Assembly (NCBI GenBank): GCA_029204045.2
Contig: CM055076.1
Coordinates: forward strand, 23,164,743-23,228,742
DNA: 64,000 nucleotides
Direction: 5' to 3'
Source of the DNA: Tillandsia leiboldiana
Taxonomy: Eukaryota; Streptophyta; Magnoliopsida; Poales; Bromeliaceae
The notes under the pieces were generated by a model. It ran no database searches. It was given only the letters and a program-made list of their open reading frames with translations, and was not told the origin of the DNA. Below, one piece after another: positions 35,854 to 46,193 of this stretch. Numbering within the stretch: the stretch's first letter is position 1; every line of letters starts with the position of its first letter. Position numbers and translations under genes: made by a program.

Positions 35854-36658
35854 TCAGTCGGAAGTCTCGAACAGGAAGGGATAGGTATCTCTCATCACCG
35901 TCTCTAGCTCCCAAGTAGCCTCACGCTCCTCGTGATTGCTCCACAAGATCTTCACATACGGAATGGCCCGGTTGCGCAATTCCCTCACCTCACGAGCTAG
36001 AATTCGCAACGGGCGCTCCTCATATCCAAGGTCCTCGCCGATCTCCAAGGAAGTGAAGTCAATCACGTGTGAAGGATCGAAAACATATCTCCTCAGAACT
36101 GAGACGTGGAAAACATCATGAACTCCGGCCAGGCGTGGAGGAAGGGCAACTCGGTAAGCCACAGGGCCTACTCTCTCAAGTACCTCGAAGGGTCCAATAA
36201 AGCGGGGACTGAGCTTCCCCCGAACTCCAAATCTCCGAACCCCTTTCGAAGGCGAGACCTTCAAAAAGACATGATCACCAACCTGGAACTCTAGGTCTTG
36301 CCGCCGAGTATCAGCGTAGCTCCTCTGACGACTCTGGGCTGTCTCAAGATGTCGGCGAACTAATCTGACTTTCTCCTCTGCCTCCAGCAGTAAATCAGGT
36401 CCCAAAGTCCTCCTCTCACCTACGTCACTCCAATACAAGGGCGACCGACACTTGCGTCCATACAACGCCTCAAACGGAGCCATCTGAATGCTCGCTTGAT
36501 AGCTGTTGTTGTACGCATACTCAACTAGTGCTAAGTGTCGGTACCACCCTCCTCCAAAATCCATGGCGCACGCTCTCAACATATCCTCAAGGGTCTGTAT
36601 GGTGCGCTCGGATTGTCCATCGGTCTGTGGGTGGAAAACTGTGCTAAACCGGAGCTGT
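35854..36658 (-). pseudogene. Gypsy integrase C-terminal half with chromodomain
   Basis: The frame opens with FSTVFHPQTDGQSERTIQ, the stretch around the catalytic Glu of the integrase core. It continues through YAYNNSYQASIQMAPFEALY and GRKCRSPLYW, and a GPF/Y module (LSPRFIGPFEVLERVGPVAY). It ends in a chromodomain-like tail (VKILWSNHEEREATWELE) before the stop at 35854. The N-terminal zinc finger and the first two catalytic Asp blocks are absent because of the internal deletion. Chromodomains direct insertion to particular chromatin. Without the rest of pol this fragment cannot act. Confidence 0.9.
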
Positions 36659-37119
36659 GATAATGAAAATATGATCTGGAATCTGAACCTCTAATGAATG
36701 CGATAAAGAAACTACCTCTATACCATGTAGGGATGCAAATGCTCTACTGATGAATGAGTGTGATGCACCGGTATCAAAAAGAGCTCGAGCACGAACTGCA
36801 GAAATCAAAATAATACCTGTGACGATGTGGTCAGCCGCTGAAGCATCCTCAACCTGAGCGGCATAGACTCGCCCGCTCGGCGCTGGAGGTCGGCGCTCTG
36901 GCTGTCGCGAAGAAGAAGCATGATTAGGCCTACGATAGGCCGCAGAAGGTCCCGCCGTCTGAAGAGGAATAGAGGGTGCTGAGGCCGAGGAAGGTGCTGG
37001 GAAGCCTGCTCTGGGGCATGACGCAAGGAAGTGGCCAGTCTGCCCGCAATGGAAACAACGGCCCTGCCTCTGAGTACACTGGCTCGGTGGGTGCGGCCCT
37101 CCACATATAACACATCGGT
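36659..37119 (-). pseudogene. Gypsy gag zinc knuckles and protease
   Basis: Reading minus from 37119, the frame gives CVICGGPHPPSQC and CFHCGQTGHFLASC (two zinc-knuckle-like motifs), then a proline/serine-rich linker, and ARALFDTGASHSFIS, the retropepsin active site (DTGA). The reading stops near 36659, where protease sequence (IPDHIFII) joins integrase sequence out of frame. The right end is the target duplication of solo LTR-C. Confidence 0.85.
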
Positions 37120-37568
37120 TGTGATGGTCCGGACTTCCGCAGAGACTGTTGCAGCGTTAACAGTGACTATAGGAAGCTTACACGATGTAACGGAGCTAGT
37201 AGTGTCGAAAACGGACCTCAGAAATGGACCCGGCATGAAAATCGGATCAAGCGGGCTTTTCCGGGGGCTTCCGGCAAAATTTCGGATGAGAATTTGGAGA
37301 AATGGATGGCGGATTTGAACCTAGCGCGCGAAAACAATCAAAATGGGCTATTTACTTATTTTCGGCACAAAATTTACTGTTCACGCCGGAACAGTAACTC
37401 CGGCCGCCGGAAATACTGTTTCGGCAACCGGCAGCGACCGGCAGGCGGCGGAGCAAGGCGGCGCGCGGCGGTACAGAGGCGGAACGCAGCCGCGGGCAGC
37501 GCGGGCAGGCGCGCAGGCGGCCGGTCCACAGAATGGCGTGCAACGGGAGCTTGGAGTTTTTGGTTTGC

Positions 37569-37773
37569 CACGTGGCGGCTCCTGATTGGTTAGATTTCGT
37601 CAAAGGAGGCGGCGGCGGCTGTGACACGTGGCAGCATCTTATTGGCCGACAATATCCGGAAGACCCGGCGCGTGGACCGGGCGCGTGCGCCCCGTGAACC
37701 ACGTGTGACACGTGGCCACTGTTCATTGGCGGGCGCAGAGCCGCCCACGTGCGCCGGGCGCGTGGAACACGTG
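37569..37773 (+). promoter_or_regulatory. Six-copy CACGTG array in LTR-C U3
   Basis: Perfect CACGTG at 37569, 37625, 37700, 37709, 37746 and 37768. Several read ACACGTGG, the ABRE form. The last is about 150 bp upstream of the TATA box. Confidence 0.6.
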
Positions 37774-37920
37774 GGCGGCGGGTGACACGCGGCTCTTCTC
37801 GATTGGCCTTGCATGGCTGTTTCATGTTCTGGGACACGCGGCGCACTCTGAATGGCCGGATTTGCTGTTTCCTGTTTTGGCCCGGATTTGGTGTGGAGCC
37901 CGATTGGAATTTTGGCCCAT

Positions 37921-37927
37921 TATATAA
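37921..37927 (+). promoter_or_regulatory. TATA box of LTR-C
   Basis: TATATAA, followed about 15 bp later by a CT-rich initiator-like stretch. Confidence 0.6.
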
Positions 37928-39080
37928 GCCACTTCTCTCTCTTTGCCATTTTCAAATTCTAGAAAGAGAAAGTGAGCTTGTGGCCTATATGAAAGTTGTT
38001 TCTCTCTCTGTCCTCCATCTCCCCTAGAAGTTTCAAAATTTTTGGAGTTTCCGACAGCGAGTTATCTGCGATACGGCGCACTTCGACGTTTCCCCTTTTT
38101 CGTCCCGTTTCCGTCGTAGTTCAGTCGGAAAATTCCTGTACTCTAGCTGGGAGGAATTTTTGAGCGATTTCTACGGCAGCGCGTTCCTAAGAGGTAAGGC
38201 TTCGATTTTTGTGTTGATCACTTTGCTCTATTTCGCACTTTTGGCATGGTTCCCGAGGCACCTTTGACCCCCTTTTTGCTGTGGTGTTTTTCTGGACAGC
38301 ATCGGCTTGTTTAATTTATATCTTGGCCTACGAGCATCGAATCAAGGCGTATAATTACTTATTTTCGATCTACTCGTCGCAATGAACACAACCGTAATTT
38401 TTATAAGATTTTTGGAGCTCGGCACAGAGGCAAAATGCATCGTTTTCCGTGCTATTTGAAAAACAACAAGTGTGGATTTTTAAGTGTTAGTATTTACACT
38501 GTATGAGTTGTTTTAGTGCAGTGAGACGCAGTTGCCTGTGGTTAGTGGATTTTGAGGACTGTGGGCAGCGTGGAGCTTCTTTGGGTGTAGAGCACGCTGT
38601 TCGAGGTGGGTGGTTGTTGCTTACCTCACTTTTGACTAACTCACTAGGAGTATTAGAGATCCCCTATTTTAAATATGATAATTGCTATCCTAATTGAGAA
38701 CCATGAGTATTGACCCCACAGATTATGTGATAGCTTATCTATGTTAAATTGGGACACTGTTGTTGGATCAAATGTTATATCACAACGTCACATGCAAAAT
38801 AATTTATTATATTGGGACATCTAAATTTATGCTTCTAAAAATTAGTATTAAGTACTTTCCTTCAGTTTTTAAAAAGAGGACAATTGCATGCTTGTATGGA
38901 CATCTAGTTATGCCACTATTTATTGCTACACCATCATATTGGACTTGATTTAGGAGAAACCATGATTGTTTCCTTTCTCCTTTGCATTGGGACTTTTGAT
39001 TCATGTTGCTCGGGATTGAGCAGGGGTTTGGGATAGTGTAGCTGGGACCTTAGGGTCGGGGACAAGTGGAACTTGATTTT

Positions 39081-39275
39081 GGGTATTGCGGCAACCGCGG
39101 ATAGTAGGCGGTTGACCGGATATTGTTATCTTATCACATTATGGATTGTGGGGCATTGTGGTAACCGCGGACATTAGGCGGTTAGCCAGATGTTGATTAC
39201 TTTATCAGATTTTGGACTTGTGGGGTGTTGCGGCAACCGCGGACATTAGGCGGTTGACCGGATGTTTACTTATGC
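39081..39275 (+). repeat. Three 70-72-bp tandem units with a hairpin
   Basis: AACCGCGGA...TAGGCGGTT recurs at about 39093, 39163 and 39235. Each copy can pair AACCGC with GCGGTT. It lies about 1.2 kb downstream of the TATA box, in the presumed transcribed part of LTR-C. Confidence 0.75.
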
Positions 39276-40231
39276 ATCAGATTGGGTATCAGATTTCTCT
39301 AGTGGATGGAGTTTCCCACTTATTGAGTACTATTGCATCTGATTGGGGATCAGATTTCTTTAGTGGATGGATTTTCCCACTTTGATCATAGTCATGATCC
39401 AGTCCTGCTATATTGAGATACTTGACAGAGATACTTGTGATACTGGTGACAGAGATACTTTACTCGTGTGGGTCGCTCCCCTCGAGTGCCACTCCGGAGT
39501 AGGCTTTCGACCGTGACGGGTGCCGGTCAGTTGGACAGTTGTGAGTTATGACGGAGCAGGCAGTGCCAGTACTTTCTGGCCCTTTGATTAGGTTTCTTTA
39601 GGCAGTTAGCTTTATAGTTGCATGCATACAGTTATCTTTTGGCACAGCATATAGAGGCATAGTAGTGGTAGTCGCCTTTTTCAGCAGCCTTTATAGCTTA
39701 CCACTGTCCTTTCTTTTTGCCTCTTGTAGTCCCAGTGGGTGCGTCAGCGTTTGAGGTTTTACCCACTAGGGGAGGCTACTGGTTTATCTAGTAGTTCTCA
39801 CCCCATTGTTGTTTCCTGTCTCTTCTCCTTGTTTTGCAGAGTCGTCTGCGGGAGCTGCTAGGCCATCGGCAGCTGATCGAGGTAAGGGGATCGCTGAGTA
39901 GATAGATCTCCTGTGAGACTGAGAGTTGTTGTTAGACAGATGTTGTACCCTTCACTCAGACTGTTGTATTTTCCTTTTATTTTGGGTTTTGCTTTAGCCA
40001 GCTGGTTGTACTATTTTGGTGAGCTGGGAGATTATTGTATTTATTACAGCTTGTACCTTATTCTAGTCTGAGATTATTACATAGTTTTTTTAGTTCAGCT
40101 CTGTATTATACTCTTTTATTGTATATCTTATATCTGAGCAGGTTACCAGCGCTTCGTGTACATGGAAAATCCTGTGTGCACGGCGGATCTGTTGGCGAGC
40201 CCAGGTTCTGGGTTACACCTGGGGCGTGACA

Positions 40232-41204
40232 TCGGTCCTGGCGCGGTTGCTGCTGGGTCTGCTGCTGCTGCGAAGGCTGCTGCTGCCGAGGCGGTCGACG
40301 CTGCTGCTACTGCTGCTGCTGAGTCTGACGGGGTGCTCCTGATCTCTGGCGCCCCTGAAACCCGCGACCCTGAGGGTGGAATCGTGGAGGTCTCGGGGGT
40401 CCCTGACGACTCGACTGTCCCTCATCCACCTGGGCTGGGCGCTTCGCCCCCGGAATCACTGCAGGAGCTGGAGCCACCTCCTCCATCACTGCCTCCCCGC
40501 GCTCAACATAGAGTACCTGCTCCATAGAGGCCTCCAAAGTCTGCAATCGGCGCGAACGGACGAACTGGAAAAGGTCCCGGCGCAACCCTCGCTCAAACAT
40601 GTAGATCTGATGCGCCTCATCCCTGGCCACGTGCGGTACACAGGCCAACAACTAGTTGAAGTCTGCAATGTACTCATGCATGGGCTAATCTCCCTGTCGG
40701 AGATTCCTCAACTGCTCATCCAACCTCTGCCGAACACTCTTCGGGAAGAAAGCTCCAAGAAGTAGACTGCAGAACTCCGCTCAGGTCAGAAGCTGAGCCC
40801 CAGGCAGACCAACAGGTCGAACACGGCGCCACCAAGCCTCGGCGTTGCGCTCCAAGAAGTTTGTCGCCAGTAGGACCTGAAACTGGTCCTCGATAAACAG
40901 TCTCTTAAAATGTCGCTCCATAGCCGTGATCCACGACTCTGCCTCCCACGGCTCCGAACTCTGCCCCGAAAAATGAGGTTGGTCAAACTGACGGAATCTC
41001 ATCAACAAATCAACCACCTCTCGCTGCTCTGCAGGGGTCAAAGATCCCTTCGACCCAGACGGCGGTCTACTGGAAACCGGCGCAATAGGGGCTGCCGGTG
41101 CCGTCGGTACAACAGGGGGTGACACAAAAGGCGAAAAAGGTATAGGGGAACTCTCTGGGGGTGCTACAAATGGCTGCTCCCTCTGCTCCAACATAAGCAT
41201 CATC
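40232..41204 (-). pseudogene. Gypsy gag, middle part with nonsense codons
   Basis: One unbroken frame contains the retrotransposon gag domain (LLMRFRQFDQPHFSGQ, WITAMERHFKRLF, ATNFLERNAEAWWRRV, then YMFERGLRRDLFQFV), followed by a Gln-rich tail. In-frame stops are at 40781 (TGA), 40685 (TAG), 40652 (TAG) and in the Gln-rich tail near 40304 (TAG), with no frameshift between them. The right end meets copia C1 and the left end meets solo LTR-C. Confidence 0.9.
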
Positions 41205-42600
41205 TATAGGTTTTTAAGGATCCACAAGGATCTAAATAGGTACTATCAAACAACTAGAGGGGGGGTGAATAGGTGTAATACTTATAAAACCAAATCTCAG
41301 TGCAAAATAAAAACCAATGCGAAAAATAAACAGCACACCAAGATATACGTGGAAACTCCAATCCAGGAGAAAAACCACGGGACCAACACGCAATAACAAT
41401 CCACTAAGAATAGAAGAATAACAAGGTGATTACCGACTCCACGGACTCAAACCCCTCCTTCAGCTTCTTCGGATCTTGCGCTCACCGATTGGATGTCCAC
41501 GCAATAACAATCCACTAAGAAAAGAAGAATAACAAGGTGATTACCGTCTCCACGGATTTAACCCCTCCTTCAACTTCTTCGGACCTTGCGCTCCAACGAT
41601 TTTGCACGTCCACTGCACACGTTCGAATCCACGAATGCCACTCGAATCCACGAGCACACGTTTCGAATCCACGACACGCCTTTAGCACACCGAATCCACG
41701 ATGCCACGTCGAATCCACGACGCAAACTCAGCCGGTAAGAAAATTGGCTTCGATGGTGATCCTTTGCTTAGATTATCAATGAAGATCCATGGGAAAAATC
41801 TCTAAGCAAAGATTAGATCAATTCGACAAAAGATATGTTCTTGAAAGAACCGTCGAATTGACCTAAAAGAGGCTATAAAGAAGAAAGATAAAAACCTAGC
41901 CTCTAGGGTTGCTCTCAAGTGTTTTATAAAATAATCGGCCGTGCTCCCCGCGTTTTTGAGAAACCCTAAATGTCTATTTATAGTTTAGAAACCTTTGGAA
42001 AGAGATAAGAATCAAAAACTTACCTTATCTGGAAATTTTACGGACGGCGATCCGGATCGGATTTACTGCGATCCGGATCGTCGTAGCGTGATAGACAATT
42101 CCAGAAAACCAAGGGTTCGGGATCCGGATTGAACTTCCCGATCCGGATCGTTCATGAATTTCAGCAACATTCAATGTTCGGGATCCGGATCAGAATAGGC
42201 TTGGATCCGGATTGGATTTGCACATGAACTAATACCCTTCGGGATCCGGATTGGATCATCTGATCCGGATCCTGAACATGCCCCATGTCCAGTTTTTGTT
42301 TTTTATGCAATTAAAAATTCTTCCAAGTGTTTCTACACTATAAGAAAGTATTCGGATCACCAAAATTATTTAGTTAACCATACCTGATCCTTTTGAATAC
42401 TTTCTTCTTGAGATTGATGTAACTGATCCACAATTCTTCAACTTCAATCTTCAAGACTCAAGACACTGAGTGTCAACTTGAGCTCTTGTTGAATCTTCTC
42501 TAAGTCTTTGATTGCTGATTGACAATTTGATCCCTTTAAGACTCCGACTCAACTCACTGACTTGACTCACGAAATATGCCAACACCAAAATGCCGTAACA
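41205..42600 (-). repeat. 3' LTR of C1
   Basis: The plus strand begins TATAGG, where the other LTR has TGTAGG, so the terminal dinucleotide is mutated. It contains a 111-bp tandem duplication (from 41390 and 41501), CGAATCCACGA repeats (41635-41720), a TATA box on minus (41975-41982) and a GATCCGGATC cluster (about 42052-42275). Confidence 0.9.
41975..41982 (-). promoter_or_regulatory. TATA box of C1 LTR
   Basis: TATAAATA on minus, about 70 bp downstream of the GATCCGGATC cluster. The same arrangement is found in LTR1 (49891-49898) and LTR2 (58140-58147). Confidence 0.65.
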
Positions 42601-44197
42601 ATCTCCCCCTTTGGCAATTTCGTGACAAAACCCAAAAATACATAAAAGCGCTCAAGTCACTCATCTTAAACCAAAAAGTCGAAATTCAATGTTATCACCA
42701 AAACATTGATTTTCTTTGCGTGAAAGATCCAATAAATACAAAATTACATTTGACCAAACAGTCCTAGAACATACTCTATGACTTAGGACTTGGAGTCTTA
42801 AAGTGATGTAATTCCTGCAAAACAAAACTCCAAACAAAATCAAACGTTAGTCGTTAGAAATTAAAATCCTACATTTGATTCGTCCTTTTGGTTCTTTTGT
42901 TTTTCAGCTCTTTCAATCTTTTCTTTATCTCCCCCTATCATGAGCATCTCTAACATGTTCTCCATGTTCTCCATGTTCTCCCCCTCTTGAGCATTTATGT
43001 TCTCCCCCTTTGTGATACGATCATTATTTTCTGTTCTCCCCCTTTTTGTCACAAATTGTCAAACAGTGAACATACTAGACAAAAGGAAATCACTAACAGC
43101 ATTAGTTCATAGAGAAAGAGAGATAAAGGCTCAGTTCCGGTATATAACAAAAATGCAGATTGCGTACCTGTACCAGAAAGTAAAAATCAAATAATTTCTT
43201 GAAACAAATCCAGATTTTAGAATCTTTTCAAATACCGATTTGTATTCCATCAAGAAATCAATTTAAGTGCTTTAAACAATGAATTCACACAGATGTCATT
43301 CAATCCAATTAATTTCACAAAATTAAAAAGATTTACTCCAAAATCATGAAAAATAAAGGTAAAACATTATAAACCGTTTTTCATGTTATATTCATCAAAC
43401 ACAAGTCATCAAAAATAATCTTGAGATCCAAACTCTATCAAGATGTAACGGATTTGCAAAGATGACTTACAGAGATTTCCAAATGACATCAATTTTGAAT
43501 TTTACCCTTTCAAATTTGAGATAAGCACTAAAATACCTAAGGGTGGCTCTTTGAGCATCTTTCAACTATCCCACCTTATACCAACCAGGAGATTGTTCAA
43601 AATAAGACCTTTAAATTTAAATCTCCGAATGCTTCAACTAAACAAAATTTCATAAATAATTTTCAAGCATCCATAACATGTGGTAGCTTCACACACAGAC
43701 CGGACGACCGGGGTGGCAGCTCTTTCCAACATGTGGTGGTAGTTTTCACACTCCTTTCGGATGTAACTCTTTTCACATCTTTTGTAAATCATTTCATTAC
43801 CCTTGTAAGAATGCAATCTCTTACGTGAAAGAATTAAATCCCAAATTTTAGTCTATCGGTTGTCTCACGTTTATCACAATGAATTCACACAACCGAGATA
43901 GATTAAGCATCTAAAGATCACACATGATTTCTAAAATTTGATGCTTATAATATCAAAAACTCCTATAATGAAGTATCTTCAAGATTATGATTATGGAGTA
44001 AAGTTGATAATCCAAATAAAATTAATTTGGAGTGAATAAACGTGAAGCCCTTTTTATTCAATGCACTTGTTCAGTAAAAACCCTTTTGTTCAAAAACAAA
44101 GTATAAAAACGAAGAGCATTGAAAAACATGTAATGCAGAGATTCAGAAAGATATGAAAGGAAAACCAATCAAAGCATTACATACAGTCATAAGCTAT
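42601..44197 (-). other. C1 non-coding region between gag and 3' LTR
   Basis: Contains a PPT (minus strand GCCAAAGGGGGAGAT) at 42601 and four further GGGGGAGA-type tracts at about 42929, 42976, 43001 and 43034. A block at 43540-43790 is also found in S1 (53600-53850) and S2 (61180-61410) between pol and the env-like ORF. No ORF is credible. Confidence 0.75.
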
Positions 44198-46159
44198 TTA
44201 GAACTTAAGACAAGGAAAGATATCACCTTTCCGAATCCAAAATCGCTGGATTTTGGGTTGTCTTGATTCGTTGTGGCCGGGGGTTGTCCGCTTTGACTGT
44301 TGGTCCACCTTAGGTCTTTGCCTCGTAATGATCCACTTGTATGATTGATGATGTGGCTCGGACCTTTGGTGGGTTGAGTGAACTCCTTTGACTTGATGTG
44401 TCTTTTGATTCCGTTGAGTTCGCTCCGTAGATGAAGTTGCCGAAGGACTCTTCTTTCTTTTTTTCGGGCAATTCTTCACCAAATGTCCTTCAAGTCCACA
44501 TAAGTGACGCGTTCTTCCTTTCAATTTCATTGTGGAACTTGAAGCATGCACAGTTTGGTCCTTTTTGAATCCCAAACCAACCTTGCTTGTTTGACCTAAT
44601 CCGGACATACAATCTAGTTTCTTGGAACCGGTTGAAAGCCTTTGTATGTCGAATTTGAGTTCATGAACTTGCTTGGTCAAAACTTGGTTGGTGACATGAA
44701 TCTCCTCAAACTGTTTTTCTAGAAAACCAATCTTGTCCATATATGATTTAGCGTTTGTCTCCGATTGGTTTAGCTTTTCTTGGAGGATTTTATTGTTATT
44801 CAATAAACGTCCTTGTTCCTCCTCGAGATCATGAAGTTTTATCTTTAAAGCATGATTCTCGTCTTGATTCTCAAGTCGTTGCTTCCTCAACTTCTTGATA
44901 TGCTTGGCCATCTTCTTAGATTCCGCAAGAAGTTGTTGATATGCCTCAACGAGTTCTTCTTCGTCCGACTCCCCCTCACTTGATGACTCGCCGCCGGATG
45001 TTGATGTTTCATGCAAAATCAAAGGAATAGAGTCAGTGATTAAAGATGATAAACAAACATTAGAAGAGGGAATTTGAGAAGCATGTAAGGCAACGACTTT
45101 TTCCTCTTTACTTGAGGTCGATTCATTAGAAGTAGAATCGTCCCAAGTTTTCGCTTGCAAAGCCTTCTTTTTATATGATTTCGGAGAAGGACAATCCGTT
45201 GAAAAATGGCCGTAGCCTTTGCATCGATAGCATTGGATTTCCCCTTCGAAATCATCTTTTTCTTTTTCTTTAGAAGGTTTTGCAACGCCTTTGAGATTAG
45301 AGGATTTAGAACCTGATGATCCTTTAGATGGTTTCGTGGATGAAGATCCATCGGTTCGATTCTTCCAAAATTTCCGACGAAATTTCTTTGTGATCCGCGC
45401 CAATTGTTCTTCAAAATCGGCAAAAGAGATTTCATCGTCGGAACTTGATTCGCTATCTTCTTCCTTTGTTGATTTGAATGCAATACCTGTAAACTTAGAA
45501 GAAGACTTGGAAGAAACTTGATTAGTAGGAAAAGTCATTTCATAAGTTTGCAAAGCACCTACTAATTCCTCTACACTCATCTCATCCGGATGACTAACGG
45601 TTTCAATGGCGGTAACCTTTGCCCTAAACCGTTCCGGAAGAGTCCGAAGTATCTTTCTTACAATTTTCGACTCCAGAATCTTTTCTCCTAAATTAGCACA
45701 TGTATTTATTACATCTTGAAGTCTAGTGTAATAATCTGTAAACAATTCATGCTCTTCCATATGAATAGAGTCAAATTGACTTGTAAGCATCTGGAGCTTT
45801 TGAATTTTTACAAGATTAGTACCCTCATGTGTAATTTTGAGAATATCCCAAATTTCCTTCGCGGTTTCACACGCGAAAATTCTTGTGAACTCAGTCGAGG
45901 AAAGAGAGTTAAAAAGAGCGTTCATACCTTTCCCATTGTAAGAAGATCTTTCGAGTTCCTCTTTGGACCATCTAGAGCGAGGTTTTGGGGTAGTAGAATT
46001 TCCTACTTCCTCAACAGGATGCACCCAACCGTATTCCACGGATTGCCATACCCGCTCATCAATTGCGATGAGAAAAGCAATCATCCGCACTTTCCAATAA
46101 GCATAATTAGTCCCATAAAAAAGAGGAGGTCTATAAATATTACCACTTTCACCCAACAT
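44198..46159 (-). CDS. Copia gag polyprotein (C1)
   Basis: 653 codons if started at the Met at 46159, 21 bases inside the PBS; the in-frame codons further out lie in the PBS and LTR and are not used. In order: an N-terminal copia gag start (PPLFYGTNYAYWKVRMIAFL), the UBN2-type gag domain (IWDILKITHEGT, MLTSQFDSIHMEEHELFTDY), a CCHC zinc knuckle (CYRCKGYGHFSTDC), an acidic serine-rich stretch, a long coiled coil (about residues 400-510) and a second, damaged knuckle (RHLCGLEGHLVKNC, first Cys lost). The C-terminus (FWIRKGDIFPCL) matches the gag/protease boundary of S1, and a stop then replaces pol. Gag forms the particle that packages RNA. This copy could supply gag only and would need pol in trans. 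Confidence 0.88.
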   Translation of the reverse strand: MLGESGNIYRPPLFYGTNYAYWKVRMIAFLIAIDERVWQSVEYGWVHPVEEVGNSTTPKPRSRWSKEELERSSYNGKGMNALFNSLSSTEFTRIFACETAKEIWDILKITHEGTNLVKIQKLQMLTSQFDSIHMEEHELFTDYYTRLQDVINTCANLGEKILESKIVRKILRTLPERFRAKVTAIETVSHPDEMSVEELVGALQTYEMTFPTNQVSSKSSSKFTGIAFKSTKEEDSESSSDDEISFADFEEQLARITKKFRRKFWKNRTDGSSSTKPSKGSSGSKSSNLKGVAKPSKEKEKDDFEGEIQCYRCKGYGHFSTDCPSPKSYKKKALQAKTWDDSTSNESTSSKEEKVVALHASQIPSSNVCLSSLITDSIPLILHETSTSGGESSSEGESDEEELVEAYQQLLAESKKMAKHIKKLRKQRLENQDENHALKIKLHDLEEEQGRLLNNNKILQEKLNQSETNAKSYMDKIGFLEKQFEEIHVTNQVLTKQVHELKFDIQRLSTGSKKLDCMSGLGQTSKVGLGFKKDQTVHASSSTMKLKGRTRHLCGLEGHLVKNCPKKRKKSPSATSSTERTQRNQKTHQVKGVHSTHQRSEPHHQSYKWIITRQRPKVDQQSKRTTPGHNESRQPKIQRFWIRKGDIFPCLKF

Positions 46160-46179
46160 GATAGATAAACCTAAAACCC

Positions 46180-46191
46180 GCTCTGATACCA
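46180..46191 (-). promoter_or_regulatory. PBS of C1 (tRNA-Met)
   Basis: Minus strand TGGTATCAGAGC, two bases from the 5' LTR at 46194. Confidence 0.85.
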
Positions 46192-46193
46192 AT

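Larger units (their letters stand above)
37120..40231 (+). mobile_element. Solo LTR-C inside element B gag
   Basis: 3112 bp; starts TGTGATGGTCCGGAC and ends GGGGCGTGACA, flanked by perfect TCGGT duplications (37115-37119 and 40232-40236). It is in the opposite orientation to element B. No internal region is present. It has a GC-rich U3 with six CACGTG motifs, a TATA box at 37921, the block TTCGATTTTTGTGTTGATCA at about 38202, and three tandem 70-bp hairpin units near 39081-39275. Confidence 0.92.
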
